Source: JAGVSR01 sp964589785
Lineage (GTDB): Bacteria > Pseudomonadota > Alphaproteobacteria > Rhizobiales > Hyphomicrobiaceae
Assembly: GCA_964589785.1 (NCBI GenBank)
Contig: CAZPUQ010000007.1
Coordinates: 62,001-126,000 of the forward strand
Length of the DNA stretch: 64,000 nt
Direction of reading: 5' to 3'
Position 1 is the stretch's first letter. The number at the start of each line of letters is the position of its first letter. A model generated the notes under the pieces. It did no database searches and was not told the DNA's origin. It saw only the letters and a program-made list of their open reading frames with translations. A program made the position numbers and the translations under genes. Positions 25,246 through 35,471 of the stretch are shown here, piece after piece.

Positions 25246-26163
25246 ATGACCTTCGCGCAAAGCCTGGCCCGCGCCGCCCTCGTAACGGAGGCGGCGCTCG
25301 ACCGCATCCTTGGTGAAAAAAGCCTTGCGGGAGAGGCGCCTGAGCCCCAGGCGGGGCGTTTGATCGCGGCCATGCGGCACGGTGTTCTCGGCGGCGGCAA
25401 GCGACTGAGGCCACTCCTCGTCGTCGAGAGCGCGGCGCTCTTCGGGCTCGCACCGGCGGCGGCGGCGGCGACCGCGGCGGCGCTCGAGCTCGTGCACTGC
25501 TATTCGCTCGTCCATGACGATCTGCCCGCGATGGACAACGACGAGGTGCGCCGTGGACGCCCGACCGTGTGGCGAGCCTATGACGAGTGGACCGCAATCC
25601 TCGCCGGCGACGGCCTGCTGACGCTCGCATTCGACGTGCTGGCGCGAGAGGAGACGCACCCCGATCCGGCGGTCCGCATCGCGCTCGTGTCCGCGCTCGC
25701 CCGCGCGGCGGGTGCGGCCGGCATGGTCGGCGGGCAAGCGCTCGACCTCATGGCCGACAAGCTCGGCGATCCGGCACGGCCGACGGTCGATCACGTCCGC
25801 CGCCTGCAGGCGATGAAGACCGGCGCCCTGCTGATCTCGGCGTGCGAGGCCGGCGCCATTCTCGGCCGGGCATCCGCCGCGGACCGCCAAACCCTCGTCG
25901 ACTTCGGCGCGGCGCTCGGGTCCGCCTTCCAGATCGCCGACGACCTCCTCGACGCGGAGGGCGATGCGGCAACCGTCGGCAAGGCGGTCGCGAAGGATGC
26001 CGCCGCCAACAAGGCGACGCTCGTGTCGCTCATGGGATTGCCCGCGGCCCGTCGCGAGCTCGCTGCGGCGGAAGCCCGGGCGACCGCTGCGCTCGCTCCC
26101 TTCGGGCCGCAGGCGGACGTCCTGCGCGAGGCCGCACGCTTCGTCGCCAGCCGCACGAGCTGA
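25246..26163 (+). CDS. ispA: Farnesyl/geranylgeranyl-type polyprenyl diphosphate synthase
   Basis: Trans-prenyltransferase extending DMAPP with IPP, 305 residues. The first Asp-rich motif is DDLPAMD at 91-97, preceded by LELVHCYSLVH. The second is QIADDLLD, with GKAVAKDAAANKATLV after it. GGGKRLRP is the IPP-binding block. The short first motif and the absence of bulky residues suggest an IspA-like farnesyl synthase, but chain length is not certain. ATG 25246 gives the family N-terminus. It may draw on the same precursor pool as ispG at 61278. Confidence 0.93.
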   Translation: MTFAQSLARAALVTEAALDRILGEKSLAGEAPEPQAGRLIAAMRHGVLGGGKRLRPLLVVESAALFGLAPAAAAATAAALELVHCYSLVHDDLPAMDNDEVRRGRPTVWRAYDEWTAILAGDGLLTLAFDVLAREETHPDPAVRIALVSALARAAGAAGMVGGQALDLMADKLGDPARPTVDHVRRLQAMKTGALLISACEAGAILGRASAADRQTLVDFGAALGSAFQIADDLLDAEGDAATVGKAVAKDAAANKATLVSLMGLPAARRELAAAEARATAALAPFGPQADVLREAARFVASRTS

Positions 26164-26258
26164 CGATGCGACATGTCTCTTTCGGGAACGCAGGTGCACG
26201 CGCTGTGACTCTCCTCACCCAGCCGTGATGGGGAGCAGCGAGTCGGACTTCTCGTAGA

Positions 26259-27074
26259 TCAACCGAGGCGGTCCGCCATGACGGCGATGGTGCGCGCGTA
26301 GACGTCGGCCTTGTTCCAGTCCTTGATGACGCCGTAGTTGGCGGTGCCCGGTCCCCAGGGGGCGCCCGCCTGCCAGCCGTGTCCTTTGAGGAAATTGGCC
26401 GTGGAGGCGAGAAGGTCCGGCACGGAATGCACCAGGTCGCGCCGGCCGTCGCCGTCGAAATCGACGGCGTAGGCGTCGTAGGAGCCGGGCAGGAATTGCA
26501 CCTGGCCGATCTCGCCCGCCCAGCCGCCGCGCATCTGAGAGGGGCTCATGTCGCCTTTCTGCACGATGCGCATGGCAGCCAGGAGGTGCCCGGTGAAGAA
26601 CTTCGAGCGCCGGCAATCGTAGGCGAGAGTCGCAATGGAGCGGATGATCGAATACTTGCCGGCGCCGTCGCGGCCGAAATTCGTTTCCAGGCCCCAGATG
26701 GAGACGACGATCTCCTTGGGCACGCCGTAGCGCTTCTCGATACGCGCCAGCACGGCGCCATGCGTCTTCATCTTGGATCGCGCGGTGCTGAGAAGGCTCG
26801 AGCCGACGCGGCGGGCATAGAATTGCTCGAAGCTCAGCTTGAAGGATTTCTGCGAGCGGTCGCGGCGAATGACATTGCGGTCGTAGGTGACGCCGGCAAG
26901 GGCGCGATCAAGGGTCGCCTGCGAGATCCCCGCCGACCGCGCATCGTCCTTGAAGTCGGAGAGCCAGGCGGAAAAGCCGCTGCCGTCATGACCGCACGAC
27001 GCCGCCATGGCGGGACTGCCCACCGCAAATCCCGCTGCCACAAGCAGCCCCACCGCTGTCCTCGCCCGCACCAT
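26259..27074 (-). CDS. MltB-family lytic murein transglycosylase (short form)
   Basis: Periplasmic transglycosylase of 271 residues. A signal peptide ends near PAMAASC. The catalytic Glu is in IWGLETNFGRDGAGKYSIIRSIATLAYDCRRSKFF, then GGWAGEIGQVQFLPGSYDAYAVDFDGDG, closely matching the paralogue at 4099-5568 but without its PG_binding_1 domain. ATG 27074 has GGAGAG nine bases upstream; a GTG reading from 27101 spoils the signal peptide. It is convergent with the prenyl synthase gene. Confidence 0.93.
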   Translation of the reverse strand: MVRARTAVGLLVAAGFAVGSPAMAASCGHDGSGFSAWLSDFKDDARSAGISQATLDRALAGVTYDRNVIRRDRSQKSFKLSFEQFYARRVGSSLLSTARSKMKTHGAVLARIEKRYGVPKEIVVSIWGLETNFGRDGAGKYSIIRSIATLAYDCRRSKFFTGHLLAAMRIVQKGDMSPSQMRGGWAGEIGQVQFLPGSYDAYAVDFDGDGRRDLVHSVPDLLASTANFLKGHGWQAGAPWGPGTANYGVIKDWNKADVYARTIAVMADRLG

Positions 27075-27253
27075 GCGCTCGCTCTCCTGCCGACAATCCA
27101 CAATTCAAGCCGCGCCTTTTCGACCGGAACTGTGGCAGCTTCGGGGGCAGGCGGCAACGGCAGACGGCGCAGCAAAATGGGCGGCGGCCTTGCGGCCACC
27201 GCCCCGGTGCAATCGAGCGTGCGATCGAGCGCTTCAGCGCTCACCGTATCGAT

Positions 27254-27562
27254 TTAGGGGCAGAACCACATCGGGCCGACCACCACGCACCCGCGCGTAC
27301 GCCAGTTGTACGGGCGGTACGAATAGCGGTTCCAGCCGCGGTAGCGATCGTAGCGGCTGTGCTTGTGGCCGTTCCATTTCCGCTTGTGGTTCCGGTTCCA
27401 GTCCTTCTTGCCGTCCCCGTCGCGGTGACGGACGTGCTCGACGTGCGACGACGAGGCCGCCTTGGTGGCGTCGCCGACATTGGCGAGCGGTGCGGCCGAC
27501 GCCTGCGAGCTCATCAATCCGCCAAGCGCCAGAACGGCCAGGGTCAGTACAGTCTTTTTCAC
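27254..27562 (-). CDS. Small secreted His/Arg/Trp/Tyr-rich protein
   Basis: A 102-residue secreted protein. The GTG at 27562 is preferred: AAGGAG lies seven bases upstream and the signal peptide VKKTVLTLAVLALGGLMSSQASAA begins there. An ATG at 27583 is also in frame but places the charges wrongly. The mature half is rich in Arg, Lys, His, Tyr and Trp (WNRNHKRKWNGHKHSRYDRYRGWNRYSYRPYNW) and ends CVVVGPMWFCP, with a Cys pair. Similar small RY/W-rich exported proteins are common in Hyphomicrobiales. The function is unknown. Confidence 0.75.
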   Translation of the reverse strand: MKKTVLTLAVLALGGLMSSQASAAPLANVGDATKAASSSHVEHVRHRDGDGKKDWNRNHKRKWNGHKHSRYDRYRGWNRYSYRPYNWRTRGCVVVGPMWFCP

Positions 27563-27793
27563 GGTGTCACTCCTTGTGCTCATGAACCTCTGCTCTCGAA
27601 AGCTCTTCCCCGGCGTGATCCGGCTAGGGTGTGCGGCTCCCGATCGAACCCGTCACATCCCCAACAACGGACGTGTGCGTCCGGTTCCGTCGCGGCGGCC
27701 GGATTACATTTCCGTTATGTCGGAACAGCTTTCGGAATGGGCGCTGCAACTTGAGGCCGGCAGCGCCTGCGTCCGGGCCGGGTAGGCTCAGGC

Positions 27794-29473
27794 TCAGCTC
27801 GCGCCTTCGAGAAGGCGGCGCGCGATCACCTGCGCCTGGATCTCGGCCGCGCCCTCGAAGATGTTGAGGATGCGGGCATCGCAAAGCACGCGCGACACCG
27901 GATACTCGAGCGCAAACCCGTTGCCGCCGTGAATCTGGAGCGCGTTGTCGGCATTGGCCCAGGCGACGCGGGCGCCGAGAAGCTTCGCCATGCCGGCCTC
28001 CAGGTCGCAGCGGTGGCCCTGGTCCTTCTCGCGCGCGGCGAAGTAGCTGAGCTGCCGCGCGATCATGGTCTCGACCGCCATCATGACGACCTTGTTGGCG
28101 ACGCGCGGGAACTTGTAGATCGGTTTGCCGAACTGGGCCCGTTCCAGGCCGTACTTGAGGGCGAGGTCCATGGCGCATTGGGCAACGCCGACGGCGCGGG
28201 CCGCGGTCTGGATGCGGGCGCCCTCGAAGGTGTTCATGAGCTGCTTGAAGCCCTGGCCCTCGACGCCGCCAAGCAGGTTCTCGACCGGCACCTCGAAGCC
28301 GTCGAAGGAGATGTCGTATTCCTTCATGCCGCGGTAGCCGAGCACCTCGATCTCGCCGCCGGTCATGCCCCTGGCCGGGAAGGGATCCTCATCCGTGCCG
28401 CGCGGCTTCTCGGCAATGAACATCGACAGGCCCTTGTAGCCCTTCTCGTCCGGGTTGGTGCGCGTCAGCACGGTCATGACGTCGGCGCGGACGGGATGCG
28501 TGATCCACGTCTTCTGGCCGGTGACCTTGTAGACATCGCCGTCCTTCACTGCGCGCGTCTTCAGCGAGGCGAGGTCCGATCCGGTGTTGGGCTCCGTGAA
28601 GACGGCAGTCGGAAGGACCGCGCCCGACGCGATCTTGGGCAAGTACTTTGCCTTTTGCTCCGGTGTGCCGTTGTTCAGGATCAATTCGCCCGCGATCTCG
28701 GCGCGCGTGCCGAGCGAGCCGACGCCGATGTAGCCGCGTGAAAGCTCCTCGGAGACGACGCACATGGCGAGCTTGCCGAGCGCCATGCCGCCGAACTCCT
28801 CCGGCAGCGAGAGCGAGAACACGCCGAGCTCGGCCAGATGCTGGATGACTTCAAGGGGAATGTACTCATTTTTCAGGTGCCACTCGTGGGCGTGCGGCAC
28901 GACCTCGGCATCCGAGAACGACTTCATCTGCTCCTGGATCTCGGCGTGAGTCTCGTCGAGACCCGTGTTGCCGTAGGTGGTCGCGCCTTGCATCGCCTCG
29001 ATGAGGTCGGCGAGCCGCTGCTTCGTCTCTACCGAGCTGCCCTCGGCGACGACGTCGGCGACGGCATCCTCGTAGGCGCGGATCTCGGCGCGCGGAACGC
29101 CGAGCGCCTCCGGACGGATGATCTCCAACTGGCTCATGGGAATGCCGCCGGCGATCTGCGCGCCGTACTCGGCGAAGGCCGCAGCGAGGAGAAGCTGCTC
29201 GAACTCGCCGAACTTGCCCTCCGCCTGCAGCGCGGACGCCCACACGTTCATCTGGCGCAGGGCCTCGACCGTCGTCGCGAACCAGGCGAGACCGTGGGCG
29301 GCGTGCTGCGCGGCGTCGATGCCGCCGGCCTCCGCGATCCGCCGCGCGACCCCCGATTTTGCAAGGACCAGGATGCGGTCGGCGGCGGTCACCACCTCGG
29401 CGGTCCGCGCGATGAGCCGCGGCGGATCGCGGGTCAGACTGCCGGCCGCCGGCGTCGGGTGTGCGATGGTCAT
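27794..29473 (-). CDS. mcd: (2S)-methylsuccinyl-CoA dehydrogenase
   Basis: FAD-dependent acyl-CoA dehydrogenase of the ethylmalonyl-CoA pathway, oxidising methylsuccinyl-CoA to mesaconyl-CoA. It has 559 residues, about 150 more at the N-terminus than ordinary acyl-CoA dehydrogenases, which is the Mcd hallmark. The dehydrogenase core has LPEEFGGMALGKLAMCVVSEELSRG, FTEPNTGSDLASLKT, KTWITHPVRADVMTVLTRT and the C-terminal IHGGNGFALEYPVSRVLCDARIL. The presence of ccr and ecm within 5 kb makes Mcd far more likely than a fatty-acid enzyme. ATG 29473 has GGAGGAC upstream. Confidence 0.93.
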   Translation of the reverse strand: MTIAHPTPAAGSLTRDPPRLIARTAEVVTAADRILVLAKSGVARRIAEAGGIDAAQHAAHGLAWFATTVEALRQMNVWASALQAEGKFGEFEQLLLAAAFAEYGAQIAGGIPMSQLEIIRPEALGVPRAEIRAYEDAVADVVAEGSSVETKQRLADLIEAMQGATTYGNTGLDETHAEIQEQMKSFSDAEVVPHAHEWHLKNEYIPLEVIQHLAELGVFSLSLPEEFGGMALGKLAMCVVSEELSRGYIGVGSLGTRAEIAGELILNNGTPEQKAKYLPKIASGAVLPTAVFTEPNTGSDLASLKTRAVKDGDVYKVTGQKTWITHPVRADVMTVLTRTNPDEKGYKGLSMFIAEKPRGTDEDPFPARGMTGGEIEVLGYRGMKEYDISFDGFEVPVENLLGGVEGQGFKQLMNTFEGARIQTAARAVGVAQCAMDLALKYGLERAQFGKPIYKFPRVANKVVMMAVETMIARQLSYFAAREKDQGHRCDLEAGMAKLLGARVAWANADNALQIHGGNGFALEYPVSRVLCDARILNIFEGAAEIQAQVIARRLLEGAS

Positions 29474-29814
29474 GGTCTCAGTCGTCCTCCAGAAGATCGG
29501 CACGCAAGCAAGCGGCGGCACACGCGGCAGCACAGGCGGCAGCTCGGGCATGGCCGTGCAAATTATCTCTACCGCCGCGACTGGCAATCGCAAGCTCGCG
29601 CGACATGCGCGCGCGGACGGGGGTTTTCGGAGAGCGATGCCCGGCCGCTTTCCCTGGAGCCTGCACCATACCGGTGCGGTTCGCCGCAGGAAGATTGGTC
29701 GCCCTACGCACAAAATGCCTAGACTTAGCGCTGGCTGCGTGGCTCAAGTGTCCTCGACCCCGCGGCCCGGCGAGGCTAGCCTCGCGCCTTTGATGTCCGA
29801 ACCTGCTGCCTCGC
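29474..29814. other. Gene-free divergent spacer between mcd and the YihY gene
   Basis: About 340 bases. The mcd-proximal part has CAG/CGG-rich short repeats (GGCGGCA, CGGCAGCA). No ORF with a ribosome-binding site, no RNA gene and no clear palindrome were seen. It should hold both promoters. Confidence 0.5.
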
Positions 29815-30741
29815 ATGGACCGTTTTCGCACACTCCTTAGCGCCATCTACCGGCTTTACGAGCACTCGGGCTTTTCGCTCGCCGGTGCGGTGGCCTTTTC
29901 CTTCGTCGTTTCCCTGTTTCCGTTCTGCATTTTCGTCGGCGCCCTCTCGGGCGTCGTCTTCGGCGGGCGGGAGCTCGCAGCCCAGGCGGTCGCCCAGCTC
30001 TTCGACATCCTGCCCGAGGCGGTCGCCGCCGCGCTCGCGCCGCAGGTGGAATCGATCATGGGATCGAGCCGCATCGACCTGCTGACGGTGTCGGGATTCC
30101 TCGCCCTTTTCTTCGCCACGAGCGCCATCGAGACGATGCGCGCGGCGCTCAACAGCGCCTATCGCGTGCACGAGACTCGCTCTTACCCGCTATGCCTGCT
30201 GATCAGCATGTGCTTCGTGTTCGTCAGCGCCATCTGCATGCTGGTGCTGACGTGGGCGGTCGTGTTCGGCCCCGCGGTCGCGGCCAAGCTCGCGGAGTTC
30301 GAGCCCGAATGGGCCAAGAGCATTCTCGATTCGACCTGGGTCGATACGATCCAGCGCTATGCGCTGGCGATCGTCGTCATCACGGCGCTGCTGGTGTCGT
30401 TCCACATGTGGCTTGCCGCCGGGCGCCGACGTCTGGCCGACGTCTGGCCGGGCGTTCTCGTCTCGGTCGCGCTGTGGATCCTCGTCGCGTCGCTCTATTC
30501 CTACTATCTCGATCTCAGCGACTACACGCGCTTCTATGCCGGCCTGTCGCAGCTCATGATCGCGCTCATCTTCTTCCAGTTCACGGCGATCATCATCATC
30601 CTCGGCGCGGAGATCAACCGCGGCATCATGGAGCTGAAGAAGCTCGGCAACGGCAACGGCCGTCTCTTCGAGGGGGTAAATCCGCGGGCCGTCGCGGTGC
30701 CGGCCGAGCCGCAGCCGAGCGCGGGCGAAGCCCGCCACTGA
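29815..30741 (+). CDS. YihY/BrkB-family inner membrane protein
   Basis: A 308-residue membrane protein with six hydrophobic helices. SGFSLAGAVAFSFVVSLFPF and FFATSAIETMRAALNSAYRVHETR match the YihY (formerly ribonuclease BN) family, as does the RRRLADVWPGVLVSVALWILVASLYSYYL block. The family is not a nuclease despite the old name; the function is unresolved. It lies between mcd and ccr and is convergent with ccr, so it interrupts the pathway cluster physically. A bidirectional terminator separates the two. Confidence 0.88.
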   Translation: MDRFRTLLSAIYRLYEHSGFSLAGAVAFSFVVSLFPFCIFVGALSGVVFGGRELAAQAVAQLFDILPEAVAAALAPQVESIMGSSRIDLLTVSGFLALFFATSAIETMRAALNSAYRVHETRSYPLCLLISMCFVFVSAICMLVLTWAVVFGPAVAAKLAEFEPEWAKSILDSTWVDTIQRYALAIVVITALLVSFHMWLAAGRRRLADVWPGVLVSVALWILVASLYSYYLDLSDYTRFYAGLSQLMIALIFFQFTAIIIILGAEINRGIMELKKLGNGNGRLFEGVNPRAVAVPAEPQPSAGEARH

Positions 30742-30759
30742 AAACCCTGCAACTAAAAT

Positions 30760-30788
30760 AAAGGAGCGGCCTTTCGGGCCGCCCCTTT
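30760..30788. terminator. Bidirectional terminator between yihY-like gene and ccr
   Basis: The stem AAGGAGCGGCC/GGCCGCCCCTT around TTTCG has A/T tails on both sides: TTTGATATTTTC on the plus strand and TTTATTTTAG on the minus strand. It ends two convergent genes. Confidence 0.85.
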
Positions 30789-30818
30789 GATATTTTCATC
30801 GACGGTCAGTTCGTCGGA

Positions 30819-32135
<1,317 letters not shown>

Positions 32136-32390
32136 GCTCCCGTCTCTCCCTGACCGTCGCCCGAATCCCCTTGGGCCGGCTCCTCCGAGAAGGCCCGGCC
32201 CGCTGGGGCTTATTGTGACGGGCATGTTTCAAGCATTTTTTCGCGCCGCAATAAAGGCCCCTCTTGTCCTCCGGAAGGGCGCTCGTCAACGTGCAGTTAA
32301 GAGGATCGGGGTATGCTGCCGGGCTGCGTTCCCCGGCGGCTGCGACGACTTGGCGCCGCCGGGGTACGATCCGCTGCCAAGGCCCAAGCC

Positions 32391-32738
32391 ATGATCGAGA
32401 CGCTGACGGACTTCTTCCATACCCTGGTGCAGATCGACGACTACTCCTGGACCATCCTGCTGGTGATGGTGGGCTGGTCGGCGCTGCTCGTTCATATCGG
32501 GGTCGAGTCGAAGATGCGGACGGCGCTGTTCGTACCGGGCATGCTGCTCGGCGGGCTCGTGTCGTTTCACGTCGCACGCGTCACCGGATTCTCGTTCACC
32601 GGCTACAAGGACGCCAACGCGATCCTCTTGAGCGCGGCCGGCATCGTGCCGGGTTTCCTGCTGACCGTCCTCAGCCTGCTGGCGATCCACTGGATCAAGG
32701 ACCGCCGCCGTCCGCTCACTCTCGAAACCCGCGTCTGA
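32391..32738 (+). CDS. Small membrane protein between ccr and ecm
   Basis: A 115-residue protein with three hydrophobic helices (about 18-37, 44-63, 77-100), a short basic C-terminus, and polar residues including His and Asp in the first loop. I recognise no family. ATG 32391 is chosen because the preceding 26 codons are Arg/Gly-rich and lack hydrophobicity. It is co-oriented with ecm, 186 bases ahead of it, and divergent from ccr. Confidence 0.7.
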   Translation: MIETLTDFFHTLVQIDDYSWTILLVMVGWSALLVHIGVESKMRTALFVPGMLLGGLVSFHVARVTGFSFTGYKDANAILLSAAGIVPGFLLTVLSLLAIHWIKDRRRPLTLETRV

Positions 32739-32924
32739 GGCGCGGCCGGTCTGTCCCGCCGCGCTTCCGCCTCGCCAAGCCCCTGGGCTTTCGGCGCCCG
32801 GCCCGCGTGCCGCCGCCCACCGTCGGCGTTGCGACAGGAGGGTGCTTTGCGTTGTAAAGTCGCGCGGTTAGTCTAAAGAACAGCGGCGCTCCGCGCGGCG
32901 TCAACCCATTCCCAGAGAGCGACC

Positions 32925-34928
32925 ATGGCTGAGACGGACACGAAGAAGGCGGGCGGGCAACCGGCGGGGCGCGACAAGCCGTGGCTCTTCCGCACCTATG
33001 CCGGCCACTCGACCGCCGCCAAGTCCAACGCTCTCTACAAGCGGAACCTCGCCAAGGGTCAGACGGGCCTCTCCATCGCCTTCGACCTGCCGACCCAGAC
33101 CGGCTACGACAGCGACCACGAGCTCGCCCGCGGCGAGGTCGGCAAGGTGGGCGTGCCGGTGTCGCATCTGGGCGATATGCGCACGCTGCTCGACGGCATT
33201 CCGCTCGACCAGATGAACACGTCGATGACGATCAACGCTACCGCCGCGTGGCTGCTGTCGCTCTACGTGGCGGTGGCCGACGAGACGGGCGCCCCGCGGT
33301 CGAAGCTGACGGGCACCATCCAGAACGACATCATCAAGGAGTACCTCTCGCGCGGAACCTATGTGTTCCCGCCCGAGCCGTCGCTGCGGCTCATCAAGGA
33401 CACGATCGTGTTCTCGACGCGCGAGGTGCCGAAGTGGAACCCGACGAACGTCTGCTCCTACCACCTGCAGGAGGCCGGCGCGACGCCGGTGCAGGAGCTC
33501 GCCTTCGCGCTCGCCACCGCGCTCGCCGTGCTCGACACGGTGAAGGCGTCCGGCGAGGTGCCCGCGGCGGAGTTCGGCAACGTCGTCGGCCGCGTCTCGT
33601 TCTTCGTCAACGCCGGCATGCGCTTCGTCACCGAGATGTGCAAGATGCGCGCCTTCACCGAGCTGTGGAACGAGATCGCGCGCGAGCGCTACGGCGTCAC
33701 CGATCCCAAGAACCGCTATTTCCGCTATGGCGTGCAGGTGAACTCGCTGGGTCTTACCGAGCCGCAGCCGGAGAACAACGTCTATCGCATCCTGCTCGAG
33801 ATGCTGGCCGTCACGCTGTCGAAGACCGCGCGCGCGCGCGCGGTCCAGCTCCCGGCCTGGAACGAGGCGCTCGGGCTGCCGCGTCCGTGGGACCAGCAGT
33901 GGTCGCTGCGCATGCAGCAGATCCTCGCGTATGAGACCGACCTCCTTGAGTACGGCGACATCTTCGACGGCTCGACCGAGATCAAGCGCAAGGTCGACGA
34001 GCTGAAGGAGCAGGCAAAGGCCGAGCTCAAGACCATCGAAGCCATGGGCGGCGCGGTCTCAGCCATCGACTACATGAAGCGCCGCCTCGTCGAGAGCAAC
34101 ACCAACCGCCTGTCCGGCATCGAGACGGGCGAGCAGATCGTCGTCGGCGTCAACAAGTGGACGGAGACCGAGCCCTCGCCGCTGACGACGGGCGACGGCG
34201 CGATCATGGTCGTCGATCCGGCGGTGGAGGCCGAGCAGATCGATCGGCTGAAGGCCTGGCGCGCGGCCCGCGACGACAAGGCGGCGAAGTCGGCCATGGC
34301 CGCTCTGGAAAGCGCGGCCAGGGAAGGCCGCAACATCATGGAGAGCTCGATTGCGTGCGCGCGGGCTGGCGTGACGACCGGCGAGTGGGGCGGCGCGCTG
34401 CGTCGCATCTTCGGCGAGTATCGCGCACCGACAGGCGTCGCGCAGGCCGCCGCTCAGCGCGAGGGAGCCGGGCTTGATGCCGTGCGCGCTTCCGTTGATG
34501 CGATCTCGGCGCGGCTTGGCCGTCGCATCAAGTTCCTGGTCGGCAAGCCGGGGCTCGATGGCCACTCCAACGGCGCGGAGCAGATCGCCGTCCGTGCCCG
34601 CGACGTCGGCATGGAGGTCGTCTACGAGGGTATCCGGCTCACCCCGGCGCAGATCGTGCGCGCGGCGCTCGACGAGGCCGTCCACATCGTCGGGCTGTCG
34701 ATTCTCTCGGGCAGCCACGTCCCGCTCGTCAAGGAGGTCATGGAGCGCATGCGCAAGGAGGGCCTCGCCGATGTTCCGGTGGTCGTCGGCGGCATCATCC
34801 CGCCGGAAGACGAGAAGACGCTGAAGGCCTTCGGGGTCGCGGCCGTCTATACGCCGAAGGACTTCCAGTTGAACGACATCATGGCCGACATCGTGCGCCT
34901 CGTGGACACGAATGCCCAGGCGGCGTGA
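32925..34928 (+). CDS. ecm: Ethylmalonyl-CoA mutase (coenzyme B12-dependent)
   Basis: Converts ethylmalonyl-CoA to methylsuccinyl-CoA, 667 residues. The N-terminal acyl-CoA mutase barrel begins RDKPWLFRTYAGHSTAAKSNALYKRNLAKGQTGLSIAFDLPTQ. The C-terminal cobalamin domain (about 535-660) has the His-on motif GLDGHSNGAEQIAVRARDVGMEVVYEG and SGSHVPLVKEVMERM. Its single-chain form and the ccr neighbour favour ethylmalonyl-CoA mutase (also called MeaA) over methylmalonyl-CoA mutase. No cobalamin riboswitch is seen in the 186-base leader. Confidence 0.95.
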   Translation: MAETDTKKAGGQPAGRDKPWLFRTYAGHSTAAKSNALYKRNLAKGQTGLSIAFDLPTQTGYDSDHELARGEVGKVGVPVSHLGDMRTLLDGIPLDQMNTSMTINATAAWLLSLYVAVADETGAPRSKLTGTIQNDIIKEYLSRGTYVFPPEPSLRLIKDTIVFSTREVPKWNPTNVCSYHLQEAGATPVQELAFALATALAVLDTVKASGEVPAAEFGNVVGRVSFFVNAGMRFVTEMCKMRAFTELWNEIARERYGVTDPKNRYFRYGVQVNSLGLTEPQPENNVYRILLEMLAVTLSKTARARAVQLPAWNEALGLPRPWDQQWSLRMQQILAYETDLLEYGDIFDGSTEIKRKVDELKEQAKAELKTIEAMGGAVSAIDYMKRRLVESNTNRLSGIETGEQIVVGVNKWTETEPSPLTTGDGAIMVVDPAVEAEQIDRLKAWRAARDDKAAKSAMAALESAAREGRNIMESSIACARAGVTTGEWGGALRRIFGEYRAPTGVAQAAAQREGAGLDAVRASVDAISARLGRRIKFLVGKPGLDGHSNGAEQIAVRARDVGMEVVYEGIRLTPAQIVRAALDEAVHIVGLSILSGSHVPLVKEVMERMRKEGLADVPVVVGGIIPPEDEKTLKAFGVAAVYTPKDFQLNDIMADIVRLVDTNAQAA

Positions 34929-34958
34929 GACGGCAACGCGAGGGGGACACAAGCAGTC

Positions 34959-35309
34959 ATGCGGGAAGAAACGCGTCTCAAATTCGAGCGTGAGGTCCGC
35001 AAGCAGTGGCTGAGGCGCGGGGCATGGGTCGTGGCCGGTCTTGTCGCAGTAGCCGCCGCCCTGTTCCTGGAGGACCTCGACGCGCACGTGGAACGGCACG
35101 AGGTCGCCGGCGTCGTCGAGAAGGTGGAGCCCGTGCAGGGCGGGTCCACGCAGGCGATCCAGAACGGCCTCGCGGTCGACGTCCGCCTCGACGACGGCCG
35201 CCACGCGCACGTCCTCGCCCAGAAGTCCACGCATCCCGAGGTCGGCTCCCATGTCGCCATCGTGGAGCACGTCCACCGTTCAGGCCGCACGACCTTCAGC
35301 TGGCGATAG
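34959..35309 (+). CDS. Single-pass membrane-anchored protein, unknown function
   Basis: A 116-residue protein. A basic N-terminus is followed by one membrane helix (about 22-40, GAWVVAGLVAVAAALFL), and then about 75 residues of beta-rich sequence (VAGVVEKVEPVQGG, LAVDVRLDDGRHAHVLAQKS, GSHVAIVEHVHRSGRTTF) that look like an OB- or SH3-like extracytoplasmic domain. It starts 30 bases after ecm with AGGGGGAC upstream and is probably co-transcribed. I recognise no family. Confidence 0.72.
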   Translation: MREETRLKFEREVRKQWLRRGAWVVAGLVAVAAALFLEDLDAHVERHEVAGVVEKVEPVQGGSTQAIQNGLAVDVRLDDGRHAHVLAQKSTHPEVGSHVAIVEHVHRSGRTTFSWR

Positions 35310-35385
35310 AGACGCGAGCGCCCACGGCCCGGCGTTGACGGTTGGGCAGTCCCGGCTATAGAACCCCGGTTCGCCGGCGCGGGCG

Positions 35386-35471
35386 GCCTCAGTGGCGGAA
35401 CGGTAGACGCGGCAGACTCAAAATCTGCTATCCGCAAGGGTGTGGGGGTTCGAGTCCCTCCTGGGGCACCA
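35386..35471 (+). tRNA. tRNA-Leu (anticodon CAA)
   Basis: An 86-base tRNA with encoded CCA. The acceptor arms GCCTCAG and CTGGGGC pair along seven positions (one G-T). The anticodon stem CAGA/TCTG encloses the loop CTCAAAA, so the anticodon is CAA. The long variable arm (CTATCCGCAAGGGTGTG) is of the leucine class. The T arm is GGGGGTTCGAGTCCCTC. A low-G+C segment begins directly after the 3' end. Confidence 0.96.

Noticed and set aside
32739..32924. Cobalamin riboswitch before the B12-dependent mutase gene.
   Set aside because: I could not find the conserved B12-box words or a matching stem layout in the leader.
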